64,000 bases of DNA from a virus. Under the pieces are notes generated by a model. It made no database searches. It was given only the letters and a program-made list of their open reading frames with translations, and was not told the origin of the DNA. The position numbers and the translations under genes were made by a program. Every line of letters begins with the position of its first letter. Position 1 is the first letter of the stretch. Positions 15,648 through 23,112 of this stretch are shown piece by piece. The stretch spans positions 62,001 through 126,000 of the IMG/VR virus record IMGVR_UViG_3300042868_005134; one strand, given 5' to 3'.

Positions 15648-16132
15648 AATGTTTCCTCCAACCAAAGTTTACAGGCTTCCCATGTGCGGTAGATATGTGC
15701 TTGGCCGCCTGCTTGAATCCATTCTGTACAGTTGCTTGTGCGGTCATCAATCAAGATATCACCCGGCTTACAATGACGCCACTTGTCGTGACTAAATGGT
15801 CCAAGGAACACTGTGATGTCTGGAAAGTGTTCGTGCGCCCACCAAACTTTATCGCTGGAAGCATAAGGCATACTATAGTCGTGTGGCAATGCTGTTAGAA
15901 AGAATAGTCCGTCTGCCTTACCAGATACTACCGCATCGCGACAATATTCAACAAGTTCTACTGCACCGTGCTTCAATGGTAGTGTGCGATAAAAGTGGCT
16001 GTCTTGTTTAACACGATCCCAATCCTCTTTAGGAATACGTTCGTTGTCTTTGTTCCAACGCATCTTGAGAAAGTCCTGAGCGGCGGTGTGCCAATCGGCA
16101 ACAACATCATCCATGTCTAGATATATAATCAT
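15644..16132 (-). CDS. 5'(3')-deoxyribonucleotidase-like HAD phosphatase
   Basis: 162 aa. HAD motif I IYLDMDDVVADW carries the nucleophile and acid Asp. The later ILIDDRTSNCTEW holds motif IV, and FFLTALP is motif II-like. Length and the DxDDVxADW start fit the NT5C family found in T-even-like phages, which dephosphorylate deoxynucleoside monophosphates. Overlaps its neighbours by 4 bp on both sides (ATGA). Confidence 0.82.
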   Translation of the reverse strand: MIIYLDMDDVVADWHTAAQDFLKMRWNKDNERIPKEDWDRVKQDSHFYRTLPLKHGAVELVEYCRDAVVSGKADGLFFLTALPHDYSMPYASSDKVWWAHEHFPDITVFLGPFSHDKWRHCKPGDILIDDRTSNCTEWIQAGGQAHIYRTWEACKLWLEETL

Positions 16133-16509
16133 TTTCTTGCTAACTCCAATAACATAACATACTTTTGATAGGCTTTTTCCACTGCGGGGTTAGAATCTCG
16201 CACCTGTCTATCTTCACGTTGCTGTGCCCATAATCGTTTACCTTGCCGGGCATCGGTGCTGAGTCGTTGCATGTGTTCCTGCTCTGCAACTAATCTTGCT
16301 AGGTTGTCTGAAGTCAAATGAATAGCCTTCATGGGAGTGATCTTGGTTTCCATTCGGAAATCGTCACTAGAGCAAACATCACGGTAGTAAGGTGCGGGTC
16401 TCACATACTGATTGTACACACGACTGTCTTCAACACGGCACTCAAACTTGCCAATAAAATACTCCAAGTCTCCAGCATTGTCTCTATGTTTGACATAGTT
16501 GTGTCTCAT
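16129..16509 (-). CDS. Hypothetical protein, 126 aa
   Basis: Starts at ATG 16509 (MRHNYVKHRDNAGDLE). The upstream ribosome site AAGGTGGAG is encoded by the LRW codons of the preceding gene. The second half is a charged helix (HLTSDNLARLVAEQEHMQRL). No recognised domain. Confidence 0.6.
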   Translation of the reverse strand: MRHNYVKHRDNAGDLEYFIGKFECRVEDSRVYNQYVRPAPYYRDVCSSDDFRMETKITPMKAIHLTSDNLARLVAEQEHMQRLSTDARQGKRLWAQQREDRQVRDSNPAVEKAYQKYVMLLELARK

Positions 16510-16688
16510 GAGCTCCACCTTAATACAAACCACATGGCATCTTTTTCGTTGCCAAAAAAATAATCAATTCTTTTGGCATCGTATGAATTGCCATATTTGT
16601 GTATGTCGTTAGTGATGTAACTTGGGCAATATCGTTTGGCCCATTCTAAAGGGGCCCATAACGGATCGTAGGGTAAAGTAACTGTCAT
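16506..16688 (-). CDS. LRW-family paralogue 2
   Basis: 60 aa from ATG 16688. LEWAKRYCPSYI followed by GNEKDAMWFVLRWSS gives the family C-terminus. Overlaps paralogue 3 by 4 bp and its own 3' end supplies the ribosome site of the next gene. Confidence 0.66.
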   Translation of the reverse strand: MTVTLPYDPLWAPLEWAKRYCPSYITNDIHKYGNSYDAKRIDYFFGNEKDAMWFVLRWSS

Positions 16689-16912
16689 GACCACCTCAAC
16701 ACAAACCAAGTATAATCTTTTTCGTTCTTAAAAGAAAAGGTAGTATTACCAAACATACTATCAATAGTCCACAGGTTGGTGCCCATGCCTTCCCATGTAC
16801 GGGCTTTACCAAATGTCCAACATCCTGGTCCTACATTCTCTTTACACCATTTTTCCATTTCGCTTTGTAGATGATATCTAGTGTTATCAAATGTTATATC
16901 GAGTTCTTTCAT
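16685..16912 (-). CDS. LRW-family paralogue 3
   Basis: 75 aa. MEKWCKENVGPGCWTFGKAR and SFKNEKDYTWFVLRWS show the complete family pattern. The ribosome site AAGATGGA lies in the last codons of the upstream paralogue. Function unknown. Confidence 0.7.
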   Translation of the reverse strand: MKELDITFDNTRYHLQSEMEKWCKENVGPGCWTFGKARTWEGMGTNLWTIDSMFGNTTFSFKNEKDYTWFVLRWS

Positions 16913-16913
16913 G

Positions 16914-17270
16914 TTAATTCCATCTTAATAAAAACCAATCACGATCTTTTTGTTCTTTAAACCAAAACTTACGATTGTTCATATACCAACGCTGTAATGG
17001 CTGTGGGGTTAGATTTTTAGTCTCATTCCATAAACTGCCAGTCTCTCCAAACGTATCCAGACACCAAGTTTCCATGTCTAACCAACTGCCACCTTCGGGC
17101 TGCACTGTATAGTATTGATGGCCGTATACTTTGCCTTCTGCGCAAATTAATGCTTCAACAGGACGTTGTCGTATATCGTCAATTAGTCTGCTGTATGCAG
17201 TACGGCCTTTGTTTGCGTATTGATTTACCATAGCTTCGAATCCTGCTTGTTCGTGATTGTTTATAGCCAT
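16914..17270 (-). CDS. LRW-family paralogue 4
   Basis: 118 aa from ATG 17270 (MAINNHEQAGFEAMVN). MetWC region: WLDMETWCLDTFGETGSLWN; end: FKEQKDRDWFLLRWN. The start codon overlaps the TGG of the previous gene's LKWL end. Longer N-terminus than the other members. Confidence 0.68.
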   Translation of the reverse strand: MAINNHEQAGFEAMVNQYANKGRTAYSRLIDDIRQRPVEALICAEGKVYGHQYYTVQPEGGSWLDMETWCLDTFGETGSLWNETKNLTPQPLQRWYMNNRKFWFKEQKDRDWFLLRWN

Positions 17271-17656
17271 TTTAATTTGAACCAATTGACTTCCTTGTCA
17301 GTTGTCATGTAGATTTTAGTTTCACCAAACTCAGTGTGCCATGTCCAATGTGTGTTTAGACTAGACGCATCTGTTTTGGCTATTTCCAAATAACTTGAAC
17401 GTTCACAACTCATGCCCCAAGTCTGTATACACCAAGCTCTTACTTCGTTAAAGTCAGTTAGTCGTTTGGACAGTCTAACTTGTAGTCCCCCAATGACTGG
17501 TATGTTGTATCGCTCTGCTGTGATATCGGCTACATAATGGAACAGTTTACTGCCCGTGAATCGTGCGTCTGTTTTACGTATCTTTATTTTCATAGTGGAT
17601 ATTGTTTTATTAACTAGAACAATCGTTTGACCTAGTACCGTGATTGAACCTTTCAT
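17261..17656 (-). CDS. LRW-family paralogue 5
   Basis: 131 aa from ATG 17656. An alternative start is the internal Met 22 (MKIKIRKTD). VRAWCIQTWGMSCERS corresponds to the WC helix and TTDKEVNWFKLKWL is the family end. Overlaps the upstream gene by TCATGA. Confidence 0.66.
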   Translation of the reverse strand: MKGSITVLGQTIVLVNKTISTMKIKIRKTDARFTGSKLFHYVADITAERYNIPVIGGLQVRLSKRLTDFNEVRAWCIQTWGMSCERSSYLEIAKTDASSLNTHWTWHTEFGETKIYMTTDKEVNWFKLKWL

Positions 17657-17874
17657 GACCATTTTAACGCAAACAATGTTGCGTATTTTTCTGTATAAAA
17701 AGTAAACACAGTATGCCTATCGGTAATTGAATGTCCGTTGATAGGATCAAACGTGGCCTTACGATAGGCAAAGTCAAAGTCAACACCTTGTACCAAACCT
17801 TGGCTTCTCAATGAGCGCACTATGTTCATGACTTCGTCTACTTTTTTGTGTAAAATGGCCACTTCAACTGCCAA
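17653..17874 (-). CDS. LRW-family paralogue 6 (divergent)
   Basis: 73 aa if translation begins at TTG 17874, which has AAGGA 8 nt upstream; GTG 17862 is an alternative. EVMNIVRSLRSQGLVQGVDF replaces the WC helix and the end is EKYATLFALKWS. Overlaps the upstream gene by 11 bp. Confidence 0.55.
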   Translation of the reverse strand: MAVEVAILHKKVDEVMNIVRSLRSQGLVQGVDFDFAYRKATFDPINGHSITDRHTVFTFYTEKYATLFALKWS

Positions 17875-18328
17875 CTGTATGATCCTTTGTGAGCTGACAA
17901 ACCATTTGAAAACGTTCGAATGCTTTGCGTACACTTGGATTTTGTAGTAGCTGTTCGGCTTCTAACATCATGGCCTTGACACCTGCTTCGGCACAGTCGT
18001 GTACACTAAGTCCATGGAGCGTGGCCAGTTCGTCACCAAATGCTTTAGCCAATTGTTCCCATGCTTGTTTTTGTGTAGGAGTTATTGGAGTTTGTTTCGG
18101 CCGTAGTTCGCTGGCCTTGCTAATGGCTCGACAGATAGCATCTTCGGCTACACGACCAGCTGCAATCATGGCAGCATAGTTTGGATCGATGTTGAATCTA
18201 CGGCTGGTGCCGCCTGGGTAACTCATAACCAAATGGTTACCTTTAGGAAAACTGTCTAGAAACTCGTTGTCGTACTCAGCAACTGGAACGTATTTGCGGC
18301 CTTGTTTTTCGTAATAGATTTTTTTCAT
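17864..18328 (-). CDS. Conserved phage hypothetical protein
   Basis: 154 aa. The N-terminal ~50 residues are beta-rich (GRKYVPVAEYDNEFLDSF) and the rest helical with a single Cys pair region (DAICRAI; VHDCAEAG). Repeated Ala-rich helices suggest a soluble globular protein. No function recognised. Confidence 0.68.
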   Translation of the reverse strand: MKKIYYEKQGRKYVPVAEYDNEFLDSFPKGNHLVMSYPGGTSRRFNIDPNYAAMIAAGRVAEDAICRAISKASELRPKQTPITPTQKQAWEQLAKAFGDELATLHGLSVHDCAEAGVKAMMLEAEQLLQNPSVRKAFERFQMVCQLTKDHTVGS

Positions 18329-18336
18329 ATGTCATA

Positions 18337-19104
18337 TCAATTGAGTTTACCCATGATATGATTATACATTATATCTTTGACTTTGTCAAGCCTAGCCTGT
18401 TTGGTTTGATAACCTAAAACCACAATGTAGTGTGTTTGACCCGCTTGTTCTACAACCATGCTGACACACCATCCAGCTGGAGTTGTCAATCCAGTCTTGC
18501 TGATCTGAACGTTTTTGAATTCGGTGAGCACAGGCTTGTTGGTATTGTCAAATTTTAACTCTGACAGTTTCTTTTTGTTTTCCCATGTGACACTGCTATT
18601 AATTCTAGTAGTAATATCTTTAATAATGGCAATCTTGTGTACTTGCTCAAGCAAGTTGAGCAAGTCTCTTGCGGTGCTCACATTGAGCTTGCTGAGTCCT
18701 GACGCATCATCAAAATGAGTATGTGTCATACCCAACTGAGTTGCCTTGGCATTCATGGCACCAATAAAGGCAGTTCTGCCGCCAGGATAATCCTGTGCCA
18801 AACTTTCAGCGGCACTGTTGTCACTGCGTACCAACATGGCTGTTAGTAGTTCCAGTCTGGTATAACTGCGTTTGGGCAACACAGTACTCCAACGATTGAT
18901 TAACTGTGCTCTGCTTTCCAAACTTAACCCTGACTCTAGTGCTACCACGGCAGTCATCAGCTTGGTAATGCTGGCAATGGGTCTAACTTGATCAGTGTTT
19001 TGATTGATTACAGCAGTGTGTTTGCTGTGATTAAAAACAAACACACTGGGCTCTGCGTGAACAGGCCCAGTGATGAGAGCTAGAAACAGTAACAAATAAC
19101 GCAT
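18337..19104 (-). CDS. Secreted D-alanyl-D-alanine peptidase (S11, PBP5/PBP7-like)
   Basis: 255 aa with a signal peptide (MRYLLLFLALITGPVHA). All three penicillin-binding motifs are present: SITK (nucleophile Ser, lysine), SDN and KTG (ISKTGLTTPAGWC). Length fits the catalytic domain alone, without the C-terminal membrane anchor of DacA, so it is closest to PbpG-type endopeptidases. It should cut peptidoglycan stem or cross-link peptides in the periplasm. Carried by a phage it could aid lysis or alter the wall. Sits within the long small-gene operon. Confidence 0.86.
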   Translation of the reverse strand: MRYLLLFLALITGPVHAEPSVFVFNHSKHTAVINQNTDQVRPIASITKLMTAVVALESGLSLESRAQLINRWSTVLPKRSYTRLELLTAMLVRSDNSAAESLAQDYPGGRTAFIGAMNAKATQLGMTHTHFDDASGLSKLNVSTARDLLNLLEQVHKIAIIKDITTRINSSVTWENKKKLSELKFDNTNKPVLTEFKNVQISKTGLTTPAGWCVSMVVEQAGQTHYIVVLGYQTKQARLDKVKDIMYNHIMGKLN

Positions 19105-19114
19105 GGTGCGTTAT

Positions 19115-19660
19115 TTACCCTAAATCTTGCGGGTAGTCCTCTATGAATTTGCCTAATTTATGATCTTCAAGAGCTTTGACAAGGGCATGTTCAACAAACT
19201 CGTTGAATGTGATATCCATGTCATGTGCCATTTTCATGTATTGAAGTAACTCTGTGTCTGAAAAGTCAACTGGCACTTGAACACGAGTATCATAGTCTTC
19301 GCCTTCTTGAATAGCCAATGCTTTTTGGAAGAAGTCATCATCTACATCCAAATCTACATATTCAACATCATCCCATGCTTGGCTCATCCAACTGTCACGT
19401 TGTGTGGCTTCGGCAGTATATGCTTCGAGATAGTCAGGATTGATTCTGCGATAGGCACGTTCATTTTTATAATCGTGTGCCTGTACTTCGTACACAGCCT
19501 GTGTCTTGTTGTCAAAGATGATGCTAAAGCTGGCACCATCTTGCTCACCGTCCCAACTGTCCAAACTGTAGGCATTTGCGCCATAGCATTGCCATCCATA
19601 TGTACTACCTTCTGTAATGCGGTAATCAACCAATTCCATCCATTCTTTTAACGAGATCAT
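19115..19660 (-). CDS. Conserved phage hypothetical protein, acidic
   Basis: 181 aa. A globular N-terminal half (GWQCYGANAYSLDSWDGEQD...AVYEVQAHDY) is followed by an acidic middle (YVDLDVDDDFFQKALAI). The C-terminal helix TFNEFVEHALVKALEDH resembles the Arc/CopG-type short segments found in phage proteins. Function unknown. Confidence 0.7.
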   Translation of the reverse strand: MISLKEWMELVDYRITEGSTYGWQCYGANAYSLDSWDGEQDGASFSIIFDNKTQAVYEVQAHDYKNERAYRRINPDYLEAYTAEATQRDSWMSQAWDDVEYVDLDVDDDFFQKALAIQEGEDYDTRVQVPVDFSDTELLQYMKMAHDMDITFNEFVEHALVKALEDHKLGKFIEDYPQDLG

Positions 19661-19971
19661 TTTATTAATTCCTCTTCTCTATGTGTTTTAAAAACATTCT
19701 GTCCACAGCGCCTAATTGCGTCTGCTAACTCTTGCGGTTGCTCTTCAGCATACTCATTCAACTCATCCAAACTAATCTCACTTTCAAATGCCCAAATCTC
19801 TGGAAATCTCTGTGGGTTAGCTCTTGCCCTTAGTATAGCATGTCTGGGTATAGGGAAGTCAACCTTGTCGTCACCTTTTAACACAGCCCAAAACTTTTTC
19901 TTTTCATAGTCGGTAACATCGAATATCCATTCAAATCCCAACGTGTCAAAATATGCCATGTATGCGTTCAT
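19657..19971 (-). CDS. Hypothetical protein, 104 aa
   Basis: Starts at ATG 19971 (MNAYMAYFDTLGFEWIFD), overlapping the upstream stop by 4 bp. The region YEKKKFWAVLKGDDKVDFP looks like a beta hairpin and ends in a charged helix. No assignment. Confidence 0.62.
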   Translation of the reverse strand: MNAYMAYFDTLGFEWIFDVTDYEKKKFWAVLKGDDKVDFPIPRHAILRARANPQRFPEIWAFESEISLDELNEYAEEQPQELADAIRRCGQNVFKTHREEELIK

Positions 19972-20162
19972 TCTTGTGTCCTCTGTGGGTAATAGTAATA
20001 ACAATACGGCCTGTTGGTGTTCCAATCTCCAGCCATGCCATCCAAATCTTGTAGACTTGATACAGCACGAGCCGTCATGTTGGCATGCACAATCCATGGA
20101 GTGTCACGCCTTGCCCGCAGGTATTGCCTAAGATAGATCCGGCTTTGTTCCAGTTGGTTCAT
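19968..20162 (-). CDS. Hypothetical basic protein, 64 aa
   Basis: From ATG 20162: Arg-rich helix (IYLRQYLRARRDTPWIV) then a Tyr-rich tail (YCYYYYPQ). ATGA overlaps link it to both neighbours. No assignment. Confidence 0.55.
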   Translation of the reverse strand: MNQLEQSRIYLRQYLRARRDTPWIVHANMTARAVSSLQDLDGMAGDWNTNRPYCYYYYPQRTQE

Positions 20163-20260
20163 TCTGTAGTTGTCCTGGAATCTATATTTGAACGGTATGC
20201 CATGTATAGCACACCCACTATGTATCCTGCCAAGAATCCCCAAAATAAATCCCAAGTCAT
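20159..20260 (-). CDS. 33-aa single-pass membrane peptide
   Basis: MTWDLFWGFLAGYIVGVLYM followed by a short polar tail. It starts within the stop of the GVEE-family gene (ATGA) with GGAG 8 nt upstream and overlaps the next start the same way. This exact coupling supports it as a real gene. Confidence 0.6.
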   Translation of the reverse strand: MTWDLFWGFLAGYIVGVLYMAYRSNIDSRTTTE

Positions 20261-20517
20261 TCTTCAACTCCGAAATGTTCTTTAATCGCTACATAACTAT
20301 CAACCCCGCACTGGACATAACCATCCCGATGCGTGTCCTTCATCATAAGTTCATCTTCTAGCACGGGCAGATATTGTTCTCTTACTTGATTCATGCATTC
20401 CTTGACAATCAACTTGGCGAACATTCTATAATCAAAATCCCGCAACCCTTCACGATCACTTCCGTAAGGCGCAATTAGGCCAGCCTCTCTAGCAAGTTGG
20501 TTAATTCGTTCGTTCAT
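20257..20517 (-). CDS. MNERI...EHFGVE family paralogue 1
   Basis: 86 aa. Family layout: MNERINQLAREAG, then FAKLIVKECMNQV near the middle, then IKEHFGVEE at the C-terminus. Four members occur in 20.2-22.0 kb. The family is common in T4-like phages with no known role. The GGA-GTT-GAA codons at the end double as the ribosome site for the next gene. Confidence 0.72.
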   Translation of the reverse strand: MNERINQLAREAGLIAPYGSDREGLRDFDYRMFAKLIVKECMNQVREQYLPVLEDELMMKDTHRDGYVQCGVDSYVAIKEHFGVEE

Positions 20518-20705
20518 TCTTCAACTCCGAAATGTTCTCTAATCTCTTCGTAAATGTCCAATGCATCATGGTTGGCAGCAACATTAGCACATTCCCTCAC
20601 AATCAACTCGGCGAACTTTTTGCAAAATTCATCAGGAATGTTCCAAGGACCAGAGGGCATGTCTTCAACAGCCTTATCAGCAAGTTCTAGAATTCGTTTG
20701 TTCAT
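20514..20705 (-). CDS. MNERI...EHFGVE family paralogue 2
   Basis: 63 aa from ATG 20705. MNKRILELADKAVEDM, then FAELIVRECANVAA and REHFGVEE. The upstream ribosome site is GGAGAG, in the last codons of the zinc-knuckle gene. Confidence 0.7.
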   Translation of the reverse strand: MNKRILELADKAVEDMPSGPWNIPDEFCKKFAELIVRECANVAANHDALDIYEEIREHFGVEE

Positions 20706-20938
20706 AGTTTCTCTCCACAATGTGGACACAGTTTGGTATTGACTTTACGCATTTCTTTCAGTGTCTTGTTGAGTTTACGAGCATCGGTCAAGTGACTTTT
20801 GATTATCTTACGGTCTCGTTCGTGTTTGGCCTTGCCCAGTTCAACTTTAAGGTGCATCTTCATTTTGGCTAGTCGACCCTCAAAGATTTCAATAAAGCCC
20901 GTTATGCCCGGACCTTTGTCTGCTGGCGTACCACTCAT
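20702..20938 (-). CDS. Helical protein with C-terminal zinc knuckle
   Basis: 78 aa. The middle is a charged coiled-coil-like helix (MKMHLKVELGKAKHERDRKI) and the end LCPHCGEKL is one CxxC zinc half-site, so dimerisation or pairing with another Cys pair is needed to bind zinc. Overlaps both neighbours by ATGA. Confidence 0.62.
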   Translation of the reverse strand: MSGTPADKGPGITGFIEIFEGRLAKMKMHLKVELGKAKHERDRKIIKSHLTDARKLNKTLKEMRKVNTKLCPHCGEKL

Positions 20939-21315
20939 AGTTCAACCCCTTCAACCGGTTCTTCTACAGGTTGATCAGGTATGTTGTTGGAGTCACCATC
21001 GGTGGCAATGACAAATCCCAAGTCCAGCATAATTTTTTGTTCGTCCCAGACACAGTGAGGGCGGAATACAAACAGTCGACGAGTAAGATTGTCTTTGGAA
21101 TAGTATATTCTGTAGCTGACACGCACCGCTTTCAACCGTTGTTCAAGTTCGGCTATTGTAACACCTTGCGACCATTCGTCGGCAACCGATTCTCTAGTCT
21201 GCTCAAAGTAGAAATCCGTCATACGCTGTATGGCAGTACCCCTGGGCCAAAACATATTTTGTTGGCACCATGCCATTGTGCGGTCCAGCATTTCTGTTGT
21301 GATTTCATTAGTCAT
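20935..21315 (-). CDS. Hypothetical protein ending in VEGVEL
   Basis: 126 aa. N-terminal helices (MLDRTMAWCQQNMFWPRGTA) and a beta region (VSYRIYYSKDNLTRRLFVF). It is unrelated in sequence to the MNERI family but ends in the same GVEL, encoded by GGGGTTGAACTATGA, which acts as the downstream ribosome site. Confidence 0.62.
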   Translation of the reverse strand: MTNEITTEMLDRTMAWCQQNMFWPRGTAIQRMTDFYFEQTRESVADEWSQGVTIAELEQRLKAVRVSYRIYYSKDNLTRRLFVFRPHCVWDEQKIMLDLGFVIATDGDSNNIPDQPVEEPVEGVEL

Positions 21316-21572
21316 AGTTCAACTCCGAAATGTTCTTTAATCATCTTTGCTGCCGTTGACCTACCTGCTGCCATCCATCCAGCAACTTCTGCAGTTGAGA
21401 TTGTGCCGCTATCTTTGAACACAGCAACTTTTATACATTCAAACACAATCAACTGGGCGAACTTTTCTTTATCAAACTTATAGTGTTGAACGGTCTTGTG
21501 ATTATATTCATCAAAAGTTTCGTAATCAAGTTCATTAGCCTGCTCAATAAGCACTTTAATTCGTTCGTTCAC
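21312..21572 (-). CDS. MNERI...EHFGVE family paralogue 3
   Basis: 86 aa: MNERIKVLIEQANEL, FAQLIVFECIKVAVF, MIKEHFGVEL. The middle insert carries SGTISTAEVAGWMAAGRSTA. Function unknown. Confidence 0.72.
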   Translation of the reverse strand: MNERIKVLIEQANELDYETFDEYNHKTVQHYKFDKEKFAQLIVFECIKVAVFKDSGTISTAEVAGWMAAGRSTAAKMIKEHFGVEL

Positions 21573-21766
21573 GGTGTGTCCTTGAACTGCCCATCAGCTA
21601 TAATGGTTTCAAAGGTGCTCCACAGCAGTTTGAATTTGAATTCATACACGCAGGCCAAGCTAGTCATGTCTGCGGTATTGGCACCTTGAGACTCCATCAT
21701 GGCAATATCATCAGTGATCTTCCAGCAGTCCATGATTTGTTGTTCTAAATCAAATCTATCAGTCAT
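21569..21766 (-). CDS. Hypothetical protein, 65 aa
   Basis: Helical protein (MTDRFDLEQQIMDCWKITDD) with two Cys. Overlaps the upstream paralogue by 8 bp and the next by 4 bp. Function unknown. Confidence 0.6.
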   Translation of the reverse strand: MTDRFDLEQQIMDCWKITDDIAMMESQGANTADMTSLACVYEFKFKLLWSTFETIIADGQFKDTP

Positions 21767-21959
21767 AAGTTACTCCAAAGTGTTGTTTAATTTTTACAGC
21801 AAGTTTATCATACAAAATCCAGCGGCCATAAAGATCCACTATACTTGCACATTCTGCCACAATCAACCGGGCGAATTCCAGTTCCACAGGGCTCAACGCA
21901 GTTTCCGATGGAAACTTTAGGCCAGACTTTTTAGCAAGTTCTAAGATGCGTTCATTCAT
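21759..21959 (-). CDS. MNERI...EHFGVE family paralogue 4
   Basis: 66 aa: MNERILELAKKSGLKFP, FARLIVAECASIVDLYG, KIKQHFGVTYD. The C-terminus is a diverged GVE, and GGAGTAACT still serves as the next gene's ribosome site. Confidence 0.72.
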   Translation of the reverse strand: MNERILELAKKSGLKFPSETALSPVELEFARLIVAECASIVDLYGRWILYDKLAVKIKQHFGVTYD

Positions 21960-22312
21960 TCTTCAACTCCTTCTACCCGTTGGCCTTCTTTAAGGGTACG
22001 CAAGAGTTGACGGTTACGTTCTTTTTGTTCGGCTTTGAAACGCTTTTCGTCATCACTGACACGCAACATCCTGTCGTAGTCACGGGCCCATTGTACGCCA
22101 GCCAGCCAATCTTCAAGCCGTTCTAGGCTACCCACAAACAGTTCCGCATCACGTGTGTACATGGGTAAAGCATCTGCATCCCGGGGCACAAGGCCAAGGG
22201 CTCCGTGATTGTCCGTCCACTCCGTGTGCTTGCTCTTGGCAAACTTGAAGCCCAAGTGGCTTACTTGTTCTTCAATGCGCTTGATTTGTTGGATTGTGTT
22301 CCAGCCCGTCAT
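21956..22312 (-). CDS. Hypothetical protein ending in VEGVEE
   Basis: 118 aa from ATG 22312 (MTGWNTIQQIKRIEEQVSHL). Strongly helical, with WLAGVQWARDYDRMLRVSD in the middle. Like the MNERI family it ends GVEE (GGAGTTGAAGAATGA) although the rest is unrelated. Confidence 0.64.
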   Translation of the reverse strand: MTGWNTIQQIKRIEEQVSHLGFKFAKSKHTEWTDNHGALGLVPRDADALPMYTRDAELFVGSLERLEDWLAGVQWARDYDRMLRVSDDEKRFKAEQKERNRQLLRTLKEGQRVEGVEE

Positions 22313-22530
22313 GTAATTCTCCCCAGTCCCAACCAAATCAGTTGATCCAGCTCAGTTTGATAATCTTGACCCAATCTGCGCCGTTCGTAGATGGCCTGTA
22401 AGATTTCCTTGCCATCACCATATTCGCCTGTACCAGCGCCACGGCTAGCCAATTCTTCAATGAGGTCATCAGTGTCAAATTCACTGAGCTCCACATCCAC
22501 TTCAACTTCTGTGTATATTGTCTTGTACAT
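22309..22530 (-). CDS. Small acidic phage protein
   Basis: 73 aa. VEVDVELSEFDTDDLIEELA is followed by a helix (EILQAIYERRRLGQDYQTEL). This resembles the conserved acidic small proteins of T4-like and T5-like early regions. Function unknown. Confidence 0.65.
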   Translation of the reverse strand: MYKTIYTEVEVDVELSEFDTDDLIEELASRGAGTGEYGDGKEILQAIYERRRLGQDYQTELDQLIWLGLGRIT

Positions 22531-22531
22531 G

Positions 22532-22771
22532 TTAACTCCTTATGCCTCGAATATCATCGTAACCGACCCTGATATAACTCACCCATTCAGAGCCAATCCT
22601 CATAGGTAGGTCCAAGTGTATGCTGACCCTGGCGCCTTCCAGTTCGTTCACCATGTTGTCTCCATAGGCTGTACCCACGTAGGGTATGCCTTGATACCGA
22701 CCCTCTACCCTCGCCCCAAAAGCATACCGAGGTTTGGGCCTATTGGCCTCAAAGTATTCTGCCAAGTTCAT
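22532..22771 (-). CDS. Hypothetical beta-rich protein, 79 aa
   Basis: RYAFGARVEGRYQGIPYVGT suggests an SH3-like barrel, then VSIHLDLPMRIGSEWVSYI. GGAG-type coupling is absent; it starts 4 bp inside the upstream gene's end. No assignment. Confidence 0.6.
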   Translation of the reverse strand: MNLAEYFEANRPKPRYAFGARVEGRYQGIPYVGTAYGDNMVNELEGARVSIHLDLPMRIGSEWVSYIRVGYDDIRGIRS

Positions 22772-23103
22772 GCCAGCTCCCTAACATGCTTACACACGCC
22801 CCTGAATGTGTAGCCCTGGCAGGTACAGGTCTTCGTGCGTGTGTTCACTGTGTACACACTGCCATTGCTACCCGCTACCTCTTGAACATCAGGGTCCGCT
22901 TGAACACTGCCAACATCAAATGGGTCGGCCTCCAAGCGAACAAACTTGCGTCCCGAACGGCTGATGGTGATGGGTTTCTTAAACCAAAAGGGTGTCGTGG
23001 TGCCCTGACGCACATAGGCCCACATAGTGTTACCCTCAAAGAGGTACACATGATTGGCAGCGACGCTGTCTTTCCATGCCGTGACTTCTTGTACAGCTTC
23101 CAT
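22768..23103 (-). CDS. SWIM-type zinc-finger protein
   Basis: 111 aa. TKTCTCQGYTFRGVCKHVRE has the C-x-C-x(n)-C-x-H SWIM arrangement that binds zinc and usually nucleic acid. The N-terminal part holds beta strands (VYLFEGNTMWAYVRQG). Second gene of the operon behind the lipoprotein gene. Confidence 0.72.
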   Translation of the reverse strand: MEAVQEVTAWKDSVAANHVYLFEGNTMWAYVRQGTTTPFWFKKPITISRSGRKFVRLEADPFDVGSVQADPDVQEVAGSNGSVYTVNTRTKTCTCQGYTFRGVCKHVRELA

Positions 23104-23112
23104 GTGACTCTT

